Assembly: GCA_000023185.1 (NCBI GenBank)
Contig: CP001622.1
Location: 3,038,001-3,102,000, forward strand
Direction of reading: 5' to 3'
DNA length: 64,000 nucleotides
From: Rhizobium leguminosarum bv. trifolii WSM1325
GTDB taxonomy: Bacteria > Pseudomonadota > Alphaproteobacteria > Rhizobiales > Rhizobiaceae
Positions 18,030 to 26,463 of the stretch are shown here, piece after piece (position 1 is the stretch's first letter; the number at the start of each line of letters is the position of its first letter). The position numbers were made by a program, and so were the translations under genes. Below the pieces are notes generated by a model. The model was given only the letters and a program-made list of their open reading frames with translations, did not search any database and was not told the DNA's origin.

Positions 18030-20099
18030 ATGACCTTCGACTTTTCGCCCTTCCTGCCCTGGTCGGTTCTGGCTGCACTCGCGGTCGTCAGCGCTGTTAT
18101 CGCCGCTTTCGCGATCTGGCGCGGCATTCGCGGTGCCTGGATCAGAACGCTGGCAGCACTCGCCATGTTGACCGCCCTTGCCAATCCTGTCCTGCTGCAG
18201 GAGGATCGGGATCAGTTGTCGACGATCGTCCCGGTTCTTGTCGATCGAAGCCAGAGCCAGCAGACGCCCGATCGCGTCAAGATGACCGACGATGCGCTTG
18301 CGGCCCTGAAGGGACAACTCGCCCGCTTCCCCCAGATAGAGCCCCGTTTCGTCGATGTCGAAGGCGACGTCAATTCCGACGTGCCGTCCACGCGTTTGTT
18401 CGACGCGCTGTCGGCCAACATTGCCGATGTCCCGCCCGCCCGTATCGGCGGCGCCATCATGCTGACCGACGGTGAAGTCCATGATGCTCCGGCCGCCAAT
18501 CAGGCGCTTGGTTTCGACGCGCCGATCCATGGCCTCATCACCGGCAAAGCCAACGAATTCGATCGCCGCATCGAAGTCATCAAGGGGCCGCGCTTCGGCA
18601 TCGTCAACGAAGAGCAGCAGGTGATCCTGCGCGTCTTCGACGACGGCCCTGGCCCGGGCGGCACGGCCGATGTCACGGTGAAGCTGAATGGCGACGAGAT
18701 CGCCACCCTGCAGGCGACACCCGGGCAGGATACGCCCTTCTCCTTCAAGGTGCCGGGTGGCGGCAGCAATGTGCTCGAATTCTCGGTCGCGGCACTTCCC
18801 GGCGAAGTCACCACCGCCAACAACCGCGCCGTCCACGTCATCGACGGCATCCGCCAGAATCTCCGCGTCCTGCTTGTCTCCGGCGAGCCGCATGCCGGCG
18901 AGCGCGCCTGGCGCAACCTGCTGAAATCCGATGCCTCGGTCGATCTCGTCCACTTCACCATCTTGCGTCCGCCGGAAAAACAGGACGGCACGCCGATCAA
19001 CGAGCTGTCGCTGATCGCCTTTCCGACGCGTGAGCTCTTCGTCGACAAGATCAAGGATTTCGACCTGATCATCTTCGATCGCTACCAGCACCGCGGCGTG
19101 CTGCCGTTGCTCTATTACGATTACATCGCGCAATATGTCGACAACGGCGGCGCGCTGCTGATCGCCGCCGGTCCCGAGCATGCCGGCCCCGATTCCATTG
19201 CGCTGACGCCGCTTTCCACGGTCCTGCCGGCAACGCCCACCGGAGAGATGATCGAAAAGGCCTTCTATCCCCGCCTCTCCGAGGAAGGCCGCAAACATCC
19301 CGTCACGCGCGGCCTGGATGGCTCGGGCGAGGACCCGCCGCATTGGGGACGCTGGTTCCGCAGCGTCGATGTCGAGCGGCCGCAGGGCGAGACGATCATG
19401 CTCGGCGCCGACAACCACCCGCTGTTGGTGCTGAACCGCGCCGGCCAGGGCCGCGTCGCCATGCTGCTTTCCGATCAGGGCTGGCTCTGGGCGCGCGGCT
19501 TCGAAGGCGGCGGTCCGAACGTTTCGCTCTATCGCCGTATCGCCCATTGGCTGATGAAGGAGCCGGCGCTCGAGGAAGAAGCGCTGACGGCGCGCGCCTC
19601 CGGCCGGACCCTTGAAGTTACCCGCCAGACGATCGGCGACAATCCCGGCAACGCCACCGTGCGTTATCCCTCCGGCAAGACCGAAACCCTGCCGCTCACC
19701 CAGTCCGAACCGGGGCTCTACAAGGCCGAGAAGAGGATGGACGAAATCGGTCTCTTCGAAGTCCGCAACGGCAAGCTGTCGACGCTTGTTCATATCGGCG
19801 CCGTCGACGCGCCGGAATTCAAGGCAATGATCTCGACGACCGATGTGCTGCAGCCGGTCGCCGACAGAAGCAAGGGTCTCGTCACCCGCGTCTCCAATGC
19901 AAATGGCGCGATCTCGGTCCCGCCGATCCTGCCGGTGCGCGGCCAGGTGCGCGTCTCCGACAACGATCGCATGATGATCCGCATGACCAGCGAGACGGTC
20001 TTGAAGGGCATCAACACGCTGCCGCTCTTTGCCGGGTTCGCCGGCGTCGGCATCCTGCTGCTCGCCTTCGGCGCCATGTGGTGGCGCGAAGGGCGGTAA
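18030..20099 (+). CDS. Large membrane protein with VWA-like and amidotransferase-like domains
   Basis: 689 residues, starting one base after the preceding stop. Two N-terminal helices (about 11-30 and 35-53) and one C-terminal helix (TLPLFAGFAGVGILLLAFGAMWW) anchor a large domain in the periplasm. VPVLVDRSQSQQ keeps a DxSxS MIDAS-like motif, unlike the protein encoded before it. The region around LIIFDRYQHRGVLPLLYYDYI and LIAAGPEHAGPDS resembles the glutamine-amidotransferase-like fold found in these operons; I see no catalytic Cys. It is the last gene of the MoxR-DUF58-DUF4159 operon. Confidence 0.82.
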   Translation: MTFDFSPFLPWSVLAALAVVSAVIAAFAIWRGIRGAWIRTLAALAMLTALANPVLLQEDRDQLSTIVPVLVDRSQSQQTPDRVKMTDDALAALKGQLARFPQIEPRFVDVEGDVNSDVPSTRLFDALSANIADVPPARIGGAIMLTDGEVHDAPAANQALGFDAPIHGLITGKANEFDRRIEVIKGPRFGIVNEEQQVILRVFDDGPGPGGTADVTVKLNGDEIATLQATPGQDTPFSFKVPGGGSNVLEFSVAALPGEVTTANNRAVHVIDGIRQNLRVLLVSGEPHAGERAWRNLLKSDASVDLVHFTILRPPEKQDGTPINELSLIAFPTRELFVDKIKDFDLIIFDRYQHRGVLPLLYYDYIAQYVDNGGALLIAAGPEHAGPDSIALTPLSTVLPATPTGEMIEKAFYPRLSEEGRKHPVTRGLDGSGEDPPHWGRWFRSVDVERPQGETIMLGADNHPLLVLNRAGQGRVAMLLSDQGWLWARGFEGGGPNVSLYRRIAHWLMKEPALEEEALTARASGRTLEVTRQTIGDNPGNATVRYPSGKTETLPLTQSEPGLYKAEKRMDEIGLFEVRNGKLSTLVHIGAVDAPEFKAMISTTDVLQPVADRSKGLVTRVSNANGAISVPPILPVRGQVRVSDNDRMMIRMTSETVLKGINTLPLFAGFAGVGILLLAFGAMWWREGR

Positions 20100-20103
20100 T
20101 CTC

Positions 20104-20520
20104 ATGCCGGAATTCGAGCTCACCGCTTCGCCCTCGCTAGAGGAACTGGCAGTGATCACCGATGCGCTCTCGGCCTTCAACAACAGCGATGTCGGCCCTT
20201 CGGATCGCCAGCCGCTTGCAGTCCTCATCCGCGATACCGACGGCAAGGTGACCGGCGGTCTTTCCGGCTTTACCGCCTGGGGCTGGCTCTTCACCCAGAT
20301 GCTCTATATTCCCGATACACTGCGCGGCACCGGTATATCAGGCAATATCCTCGCAAAGGCGGAAGAAGAGGCGAAAGCCCGGGGGTGCCGCGGCGCTTGG
20401 ATCGACACCTTCAACCCGCAGGCTCTGCGCGCCTATCTGCGTCAGGGTTATGAGGTTTTCGGAGAGCTTAAGGATTTCCCGGAAGGCCGCACGCGCAGCT
20501 TCCTCCGGAAAAATCTCTAG
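20104..20520 (+). CDS. GNAT-family N-acetyltransferase
   Basis: 138 residues starting MPEFELTASPS at 20104. The acetyl-CoA binding segment is FTQMLYIPDTLRGTGISGNILAKAEEEAKARGC, matching the GNAT motif A (here R-G-T-G-I-S-G), followed by AYLRQGYEVFGEL. The length is typical of single-domain GNATs. The substrate is unknown. Four bases after the MoxR-operon membrane protein gene, so probably cotranscribed. Confidence 0.88.
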   Translation: MPEFELTASPSLEELAVITDALSAFNNSDVGPSDRQPLAVLIRDTDGKVTGGLSGFTAWGWLFTQMLYIPDTLRGTGISGNILAKAEEEAKARGCRGAWIDTFNPQALRAYLRQGYEVFGELKDFPEGRTRSFLRKNL

Positions 20521-20558
20521 CGCATCTCCTTTGTGCGTCCGAAAGGACGCACGGCGCT
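20519..20558. terminator. Bidirectional hairpin, half-RIME
   Basis: GTGCGTCC (20533-20540), loop GAAA, GGACGCAC (20545-20552) is a perfect eight-base stem with a GNRA-type loop, flanked by agcgc/gcgct. The arm and the following cggcgctct match the first hairpin of the RIME-like repeats elsewhere in the window. It sits between two convergent acetyltransferase genes. Confidence 0.6.
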
Positions 20559-20563
20559 CTAAA

Positions 20564-21064
20564 TCATTCGCGCCAGGCGATCGTACCCTTCAGCAGCGCG
20601 TGCACGCCCTCGGCGATCGGAACGACGAGTACACGGCCGGGATCGACCGGGCCTGGAAAAGACAGCGCGTTGTAGGCGACCTTCTCGAAGCCGAGCGGGC
20701 CGTAATAGGGCGGGTCGCCGACGAGGATGACGGCTTCCGAGCCCTTGCGTCTTGCTGCCTCCACCGCGATCCGCACCAGTTCCCGGCCAATGCCCTTGTT
20801 CTTGTGGGAGGGGCGGACGGCGAGCGGGCCGAGCAGATGGCCCTTCACTGTACCGGCCAGTACCGGCGTCATGCGCACGGAGGCGATCGTCTCACCGTTA
20901 TCGGTGCAGATGAAGGAGAGCGACAGGTCATGGGGTCCCTGCTCACGGATGCGCGCGGCAGCGCGCGTGAATCGGCCCGGACCGAAGGCTTCTTCGTTGA
21001 TGTGTTCGATGGCGGCGTCATGAGACGCGTCTTCAGTGAGGTAGACGAGATCGTGCTTGTACAT
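20564..21064 (-). CDS. GNAT-family N-acetyltransferase
   Basis: About 166 residues if translation starts at MYKHDLVYLTEDASHD (21064). The frame is open to 21304 and an ATG at 21127 would add 21 residues, but no start has a clear ribosome site; the family begins near DLVYLTEDASHDAAIEHINEEAFGPGRF. Motif A is LAVRPSHKNKGIGRELVRIAVEAARRKG and motif B-like VGDPPYYGPLGFEKV. This is the YhbS-type GNAT subgroup. The substrate is unknown. Confidence 0.85.
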   Translation of the reverse strand: MYKHDLVYLTEDASHDAAIEHINEEAFGPGRFTRAAARIREQGPHDLSLSFICTDNGETIASVRMTPVLAGTVKGHLLGPLAVRPSHKNKGIGRELVRIAVEAARRKGSEAVILVGDPPYYGPLGFEKVAYNALSFPGPVDPGRVLVVPIAEGVHALLKGTIAWRE

Positions 21065-21321
21065 GATGACAGAAACCGGATGGACAGATTGATGGGTCTC
21101 GAACACGCCTTGGGCGTTCGGGAGCATCAGCGTCGTCGCGGGTTTCTGGAAATGAACATCAGGCAGGGGTCCGAAAATCGTGAAAAGGCCGATAGCAGGA
21201 AAAATTTCCGCCGTCCAACGCAAAATGCACGACGTGACGCACTGTTCAATCTTTACCGCCTGCAAAGCCCTGCCATCTGCGATATCTTCCGTTCCAACAC
21301 GCAATCAAGGGAATGAAGACC

Positions 21322-22332
21322 ATGGGAATGCTAGTGGACGGCGTCTGGCATGACGCCTGGTACGACACGAAGGAGAGCAAGGGTCATTTCAAGCGGCAGC
21401 CCTCGCAGTTCCGCAACTGGGTGACATTAGAGGGTGAGGCCGGTCCTTCCGGCAGCGGCGGCTTTAAGGCCGAAGCCGGGCGTTACCATCTTTATGTCTC
21501 GCTCGCCTGCCCCTGGGCGCATCGCACGCTGATCTTCCGCAAGCTGAAGAAGCTCGAAGAGCTGATCTCGGTTTCGGTCGTCGATCCGCTGATGCTCGAG
21601 AACGGCTGGGAGTTCAAGGTCGGCGACGGTGCCACCGGCGATCACCTCTTCGGCGCGTCCGCGCTTTGGCAGATCTACGTCAAGGCCGATCCGCACTATT
21701 CCGGCCGCGTCACCGTTCCCGTGCTCTGGGACAAGAAGACCGGCACGATCGTCAGCAACGAATCCGCCGAGATCATCCGCATGTTTAACAGTGCCTTCGA
21801 CGGGCTGACCGGCTCGAAGGCCGATTACTATCCCGAGGACCTTCGCTCCGACATCGATGCGCTGAACGCCACCGTCTACGACACCGTCAACAACGGCGTC
21901 TACAAGGCCGGCTTTGCCACCACCCAGCAAGCCTATGAAGAAAACGTCGGCAAGCTGTTCGAAACGCTCGACATGCTCAATGAACACCTCGGCAAGGGCC
22001 GCTACCTCTTCGGTAGCAGGCAGACCGAGGCCGACTGGCGCCTGTTCACCACGTTGGTGCGCTTCGACGCCGTCTATGTCGGCCATTTCAAGTGCAACAT
22101 CCGCCGCATCGCCGACTACCCCAACCTGCCCGACTATCTCCGCGATCTCTACCAGACGGCGGGCGTTTCGGAGACGGTGAACCTGAAGCACATCAAGGAA
22201 CACTATTACCGCAGCCACAAGACGATCAATCCGACCGGCATCGTTCCCGTCGGCCCGGCGCTCGATCTCGACCGTCCGCACGGTCGTGCTACAGCGCCGC
22301 GCGTCCTTTTAGACGCGCAAGGGACGCTGTAG
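21322..22332 (+). CDS. Glutathionyl-hydroquinone reductase (Xi-class glutathione S-transferase)
   Basis: 336 residues from the ATG at 21322, which has AAGGGA eight bases upstream; an ATG at 21313 is too close to that site. The active-site motif LACPWAHRT (Cys near residue 56) and the C-terminal helical domain identify the YqjG/ECM4/PcpF family, which reduces glutathionyl-hydroquinones. Family proteins usually end just after the DRPHGR segment; here the frame runs on through GRATAPRVLLDAQGTL, which is encoded by the RIME-like repeat that begins at 22291 and supplies the TAG stop. The repeat insertion therefore replaced the native 3' end. Confidence 0.92.
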   Translation: MGMLVDGVWHDAWYDTKESKGHFKRQPSQFRNWVTLEGEAGPSGSGGFKAEAGRYHLYVSLACPWAHRTLIFRKLKKLEELISVSVVDPLMLENGWEFKVGDGATGDHLFGASALWQIYVKADPHYSGRVTVPVLWDKKTGTIVSNESAEIIRMFNSAFDGLTGSKADYYPEDLRSDIDALNATVYDTVNNGVYKAGFATTQQAYEENVGKLFETLDMLNEHLGKGRYLFGSRQTEADWRLFTTLVRFDAVYVGHFKCNIRRIADYPNLPDYLRDLYQTAGVSETVNLKHIKEHYYRSHKTINPTGIVPVGPALDLDRPHGRATAPRVLLDAQGTL

Positions 22333-22392
22333 AACTTTGAATTGCTGCATAATTTTATCCCTAAATCGATTCCGATTTAAGAAATTATGCAG
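22291..22392 (+). repeat. RIME-like two-hairpin repeat, copy 1
   Basis: Hairpin 1 at 22291-22330 (ACAGCG...CGCTGT with inner GCGCGTC/GACGCGC) and hairpin 2 at 22345-22392 (CTGCATAATTT...AAATTATGCAG), joined by aactttgaattg-type sequence. Length near 102 bases and two palindromes fit the Rhizobium-specific intergenic mosaic element RIME1. The 5' end lies inside the coding frame of the preceding gene. Confidence 0.8.
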
Positions 22393-22413
22393 TCGCTTGC
22401 CGCCGCCTGAGAA

Positions 22414-22890
22414 TTACCAGCGGTGGGCGGGCTCCTGCTCGCCGCGAAGCTCGGCGAGACGGCGATGCGTCGCCTTGGTCGTGCCCTCGGGCAGGCTGTC
22501 GAGGGAAAAGAAGCCGCTGTCGGATATCTCCCAGTCCGGCGGCCGCGGCGCCGTCTGCTCGACGATTGCCCGGTAGAAGACGACATGGTCGCGCCTTGTG
22601 GTGGTGGTATTGAAATAGACCTGGATCAGCTGCGGCTTGCCGATGATCCTGAGGTTGCCCTCCTCGCGCAATTCCTTGGCAAGCGCTTCCTCGACCGTCT
22701 CGTTGCGCTCCAGCCCGCCGCCCGGCATGTGCCAGCCGCCGATATAGCTGTGGCGCACGAGAAAGATGCGTCCGTCTGCATCGAAACAGGCAGCCCGCAC
22801 GCCCACGGTCATGCTGCGGACGAAACTGAAATAGACATGCAGCAGGCGCAATGCCAGCCTCATGTGAAGGGGCCGGTTCTCTTTATCCAC
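22414..22890 (-). CDS. Nudix hydrolase
   Basis: 158 residues from a GTG at 22890, with GGAG five bases upstream; an earlier GTG at 22896 is too close to that site. The Nudix box is GGGLERNETVEEALAKELREEGNL, with Lys in place of the usual Arg of the REUxEE core. An N-terminal helix (RLALRLLHVYFSFVRSMTVGVRAA) and GWHMPGGG are typical of DR1025/MutT-like proteins. Substrate unknown. Confidence 0.88.
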   Translation of the reverse strand: MDKENRPLHMRLALRLLHVYFSFVRSMTVGVRAACFDADGRIFLVRHSYIGGWHMPGGGLERNETVEEALAKELREEGNLRIIGKPQLIQVYFNTTTTRRDHVVFYRAIVEQTAPRPPDWEISDSGFFSLDSLPEGTTKATHRRLAELRGEQEPAHRW

Positions 22891-22963
22891 TATCACTCCG
22901 TTTCAGCTCTTCATCGCGCCCGATGTGTTTGATTTGTCAATAAGCTGGTCTATGTCTCGTAAC

Positions 22964-23872
22964 ATGTTCAAGCTCGCGCATATCTCCGACGTCCACCTCG
23001 GGCCGCTGCCCAGTCTTTCCATTCAAGAGCTGTTTTCAAAACGCATAACAGGCTTTGTGAACTGGCATCGAAATCGACGCAAGCACCTTTTCGGCAGCAC
23101 GTTGGATCTGCTGCTCGACGACATCCGCGCCCACCAGGCCGATCACCTGGCCGTCACCGGCGACCTCGTTAATCTGGCGAGCGGCATTGAGATTCGCGCC
23201 GCCGCTGCATGGCTGCGCGCGTTCGGCGACCCTGCGAACACGTCAGTCGTTCCCGGCAATCATGACGCCTATGTACCAGGCGCCTATGAGAAGTCGATGC
23301 GCGCGTGGTACGATTATGTCCGCGGCGATCTCGCCCCGCCGCAATGGCAGGACGACCGCCATATCTTCCCCTATCTGCGTGTTCGCGGCAAAGTCGCGAT
23401 TGTCGGTTGTTCGACGGCGGTCGCCACTCCTCCCTTCGCCGCCTCCGGCTTTTTCGGCGCGCGACAGGCCCGCGATACTGTCAACATGTTGCGCGCGGCT
23501 GGGGAAGCCGGGCTCTTCCGCGTTGTCATGATCCATCATCCGCCGATCCGCGGCGCCACGGCCTTCTACAAACGGATGATCGGCATCCGCCGTTTCGCCG
23601 CTGTGATTTCGACAGGCGGCGCCGAACTCGTGCTGCACGGCCATACGCACCTGAACACGCTGCATTGGCTGCGCGGCCAGGTGCAGCCGGTGCCGGTCGT
23701 CGGCATCGCCTCAGCCTCGCAGGGACCGGGCAGCGTCAAGCCGCCCGCCGCCTACAACCTCTTCTCCATCGACGGCTCTCCCGGCGCCTGGGAGCTCAGT
23801 GGCGAACGCTTCAGCCTCAACAGGGCCGGCGACGCGGTGATGCCGGAAAGCACCGATATTTTCGCGCCTTAG
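22964..23872 (+). CDS. Metallophosphoesterase (calcineurin-like)
   Basis: About 302 residues beginning MFKLAHISDVHLGP. An ATG at 22952 is an equal alternative; neither has a good ribosome site. All metal-binding motifs are present in order: HISDVHLG (D-x-H), HLAVTGDLVN (GD), VVPGNHDAY (GNHD), MIHHPPI and LVLHGHTHLN (GHxH). It is a cytoplasmic class III cyclic-nucleotide-phosphodiesterase-like protein, but the substrate cannot be predicted. Confidence 0.92.
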   Translation: MFKLAHISDVHLGPLPSLSIQELFSKRITGFVNWHRNRRKHLFGSTLDLLLDDIRAHQADHLAVTGDLVNLASGIEIRAAAAWLRAFGDPANTSVVPGNHDAYVPGAYEKSMRAWYDYVRGDLAPPQWQDDRHIFPYLRVRGKVAIVGCSTAVATPPFAASGFFGARQARDTVNMLRAAGEAGLFRVVMIHHPPIRGATAFYKRMIGIRRFAAVISTGGAELVLHGHTHLNTLHWLRGQVQPVPVVGIASASQGPGSVKPPAAYNLFSIDGSPGAWELSGERFSLNRAGDAVMPESTDIFAP

Positions 23873-24031
23873 CGCCGGCTCCTGACTCTTTTTGTATAGC
23901 ACTTGAATCGATCTGCGAGGAGATCGGCCCACCGTCGCAACATTTGCCATGGAGGTTGCTTACCCTCTTGGTATTTTTAGTGGTAAGCGTACAATTCGAG
24001 CAACTGCATTGCCTGAGAACGGAGCGCGCCG

Positions 24032-24592
24032 ATGACTTCTTCTTTCCGTCACCTGTCCAGACTTTCGCTCGCCGCCGGCTTTGCCTTCGGCATCGCCACG
24101 GCCGCTTTCGCGGTCGGCGACAACAATGACGACACCAATCCGCCGCCGAAGACCCAGACGACCAAGACCTGCACCGGCGGCAAGGTCTGGGACAAGGCCA
24201 AGAAGGAATGTGTCAACCCGAAGAAGAGCAGCTTCAACGACGACGATCTTTATAAGTTCGCTCGCGAGTTTGCCTATGCCGGCCAGTATGACAACGCCAT
24301 CACCGTGCTCAATCTCGCTCGCAACCAGAACGACCCGCGCATCCTGAACTATCTCGGCTACGCTAACCGCAAGGCCGGCCGCATGGAGCTCGGCATGTCC
24401 TACTACCGCAAGGCGCTGCAGGCGGATGAGAATTATATCCTCGCCCGCTCTTATATGGGCATGGCGCTGGTGGAACAGGGAGATATTCAGGGCGCCCGCG
24501 TCCAGCTTGTCGAAATCCGTGATCGCGGCGGCGAAGGCACCTGGGCCTATCGCGCCCTGCTGCAAAGCTTGAACGGCTACAAGACATATTGA
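24032..24592 (+). CDS. Exported TPR-repeat protein
   Basis: 186 residues. A Sec signal peptide (about 1-28, SLAAGFAFGIATAAFA) is followed by a short Lys/Cys-containing linker (KTCTGGKVWDKAKKECVNPKK) and tetratricopeptide-like helices (LYKFAREFAYAGQYDNAITVLNLA, RILNYLGYANRKAGRMELGMSYYRKAL, YILARSYMGMALVEQGDIQGAR). It is likely a periplasmic scaffold. An ORF for a sigma factor follows 187 bases later, but with its own promoter space. Confidence 0.88.
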   Translation: MTSSFRHLSRLSLAAGFAFGIATAAFAVGDNNDDTNPPPKTQTTKTCTGGKVWDKAKKECVNPKKSSFNDDDLYKFAREFAYAGQYDNAITVLNLARNQNDPRILNYLGYANRKAGRMELGMSYYRKALQADENYILARSYMGMALVEQGDIQGARVQLVEIRDRGGEGTWAYRALLQSLNGYKTY

Positions 24593-24779
24593 CGCAAGCT
24601 TTGCGGGCCAGAATACGAAAATCCCTTGGGAAAGAGAATTGAAGACGACCGGATGCTTGCGAAGTGCAGGAGACTTGTTTCATAAAGCTCATGCATCGAC
24701 GGCGTCGATAAAGTCGGTTTCGCGCCCGACGGCGAACCCTTCGTCCGCGAAACCATTGTGAATGCTTCTTGGATAAACA

Positions 24780-25289
24780 ATGCGTCAGCCCGCAACGACC
24801 ATCGATCTCCGGCGTGATCTCGTCGGCCTCCTGCCCCGCCTTCGCCGCTTCGCGATCACGCTCGCGGGTGAGGTTGCCGTGGCCGATGAACTCGTTCAGG
24901 CCGTCTGTCAGCGCGCCATCGCCAAGGGTCATCAATGGAGCGGCGAAGGCCGGCTGGAAAGCTGGATCTACACGCTTGCCCGCCAGCAATGGACCGACGA
25001 CAACCGCAAACGCAAGCCGAAGGCTTCCGTCCGCGGCAACGTCACCGATATTCGCGAGGCCGCGCGCGAACGTTCGGCAGCGGTCGATCCCGACACCATC
25101 CATCACATGATTTCCGATATGCCGGATGGTGTTTCCAGCATGTTCTTGCTCGTCGACGTCGAAGGCCACAGCTACCAGCAGGCGGCCGACATCATGGGTA
25201 TTCCGGTGGCAAACGTCGTCTCGCAGCTCGCCACCGCAAGGCTGCATTTCGCCGAGCTTGCCGGCACCCACCCGATCCACAGGTTCTGA
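24780..25289 (+). CDS. ECF-like RNA polymerase sigma factor
   Basis: 169 residues. Region 2 covers about 10-80 (LPRLRRFAITLAGEVAVADELVQAVCQRAI...ESWIYTLARQQWTDDNRKRK) and region 4 about 110-160 (MPDGVSSMFLLVDVEGHSYQQAADIMGIPVANVVSQLATARLHFAEL). The acidic start of region 2.2 and the helix-turn-helix of region 4.2 are intact though divergent. The ribosome site is weak (GGAT). The anti-sigma gene begins two bases after this stop, so the pair is translationally coupled. Confidence 0.87.
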   Translation: MRQPATTIDLRRDLVGLLPRLRRFAITLAGEVAVADELVQAVCQRAIAKGHQWSGEGRLESWIYTLARQQWTDDNRKRKPKASVRGNVTDIREAARERSAAVDPDTIHHMISDMPDGVSSMFLLVDVEGHSYQQAADIMGIPVANVVSQLATARLHFAELAGTHPIHRF

Positions 25290-25291
25290 AT

Positions 25292-26137
25292 TTGCTCGAT
25301 CTTAGGAAACTGCCGCTCGAAGCCCAGCTCACCGCCCTTCTCGACGGCGAAGTCTCGCCCGAACAGCGGCACGAACTGGAGCAGCGCTTGGCAAGCGACG
25401 AGAATGCGCGCCGGCTGCATGAGAAGCTGCGCCACGGCGCCGATTTCGGCCGCCGCCGCCTCGACGATATCCTGAAGGAGCCGGTCCCGCTTGCCCTGGT
25501 CCGCTCTATCAAGAGCACACAGCCGCCGAAGACGCCGATCGCCCAGCGCGCCACGCGCCCGCAAGTGAAACTGGCGCCGAGCGGCCCGCAGGCACTGGCC
25601 GCCGCCCTCATCCTCTTTGTCGTCGGTTGCGGCATCGGCTATTTCGTCGGCACAGCCCCGGATGCCGACGAGATTGCCACCACGGCTACCACCAATACGG
25701 CACCGGTCAATACCAGCGACTGGCTGGGCGACGTCACCGCCTATCAGCGCTTGCTGATCCGCCAGCCCCGTCATCTCGTCGAAGTGCCCGCCTCGCAGGC
25801 CGAGGAAATCTCCAGCTGGCTGACGACCGCAATCGGCGTCCCCTTCCGCGTGCCGGATCTGAGCGCCGAAGCCTGGACCTTCCAGGGCGCGCGCGTCATC
25901 CTCGGCGACAGCCGCCCCGTCGGACAGCTCGTCTATTCGAATGCCGATGGCGACATCATCTCCATTTGCTTCCGCAAGGACGCGCAGCCGCCGGAGACCG
26001 ACGATTTCAAGGAAACGATCAAGGACGAGATCGGCCTCGTGACCTGGCACAATGCCGGCACCTCCTACGTACTCGCCGGCCCCTCCGCCGAAGCAACGCT
26101 CGGCCAGCTCGCCATGGAGATCGCCACCGCGATCTGA
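25292..26137 (+). CDS. Anti-sigma factor, single-pass membrane protein
   Basis: 281 residues from a TTG at 25292, two bases after the sigma-factor stop, with AGG about eight bases upstream. The cytoplasmic N-terminal part (about 1-100: LTALLDGEVSPEQRHELEQRLASDENARRLHEKLR) is typical of sigma-binding domains. One transmembrane helix lies near 104-125 (ALAAALILFVVGCGIGYFVG), and a periplasmic domain of about 155 residues follows. No Cys/His zinc motif is present, so it is not a ZAS-type anti-sigma factor. The periplasmic part presumably senses the inducing condition. Confidence 0.87.
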   Translation: MLDLRKLPLEAQLTALLDGEVSPEQRHELEQRLASDENARRLHEKLRHGADFGRRRLDDILKEPVPLALVRSIKSTQPPKTPIAQRATRPQVKLAPSGPQALAAALILFVVGCGIGYFVGTAPDADEIATTATTNTAPVNTSDWLGDVTAYQRLLIRQPRHLVEVPASQAEEISSWLTTAIGVPFRVPDLSAEAWTFQGARVILGDSRPVGQLVYSNADGDIISICFRKDAQPPETDDFKETIKDEIGLVTWHNAGTSYVLAGPSAEATLGQLAMEIATAI

Positions 26138-26192
26138 TTGCCGGAGCATGATGCCGAGCAGTATCGCCCGACATCGTGCGTCACGTTGATTT

Positions 26193-26463
26193 AGAGCCTT
26201 TCCGGGTTAGATTGAAGCATTCTGCCGGAGCAGGTTTTCGTCAGGGCAGAGGCGATTGGCGAAGGGCATACCTCTTGGTACGTCCGAGCCGATCGCCTCT
26301 GATCCTGGCGTAAAGATGCCCGGCCCTTCGGGTTGGCTGAAACGGGCCGGCTGATCGACCGGCCGGCTTGGCCGTAGAGCCTGGCTACGACGCGCGCCGG
26401 CCGGTCGACCATCCGACTCCGTTTGAGCCAACAGAATGCTTCAAGCTGGCCAGGAAAGGCTCT
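26193..26463. repeat. 271-bp element with 32-bp terminal inverted repeats
   Basis: The left end AGAGCCTTTCC...GAAGCATTCTG (26193-26224) and right end (26432-26463) are inverted copies matching at 28 of 32 positions. Inside are nested palindromes: CAGAGGCGAT (26247-26256) against ATCGCCTCTG, TCGACCGGCCGGC against GCCGGCCGGTCGA, and CGTAG/CTACG around a short loop. There is no coding frame. A minimal 43-base relative lies at 31560-31602. This looks like a non-autonomous palindromic element of the RPE/MITE kind. It fills the gap between the anti-sigma gene and the oxidoreductase and its last bases form part of the latter's TAG stop. Confidence 0.75.

Noticed and set aside
17949..20294. 781-codon open frame on the minus strand
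   Set aside because: It lies opposite the MoxR-operon membrane protein gene, has the composition of a GC-rich shadow frame (many Arg/Asp/Gln), no ribosome site and no family resemblance.
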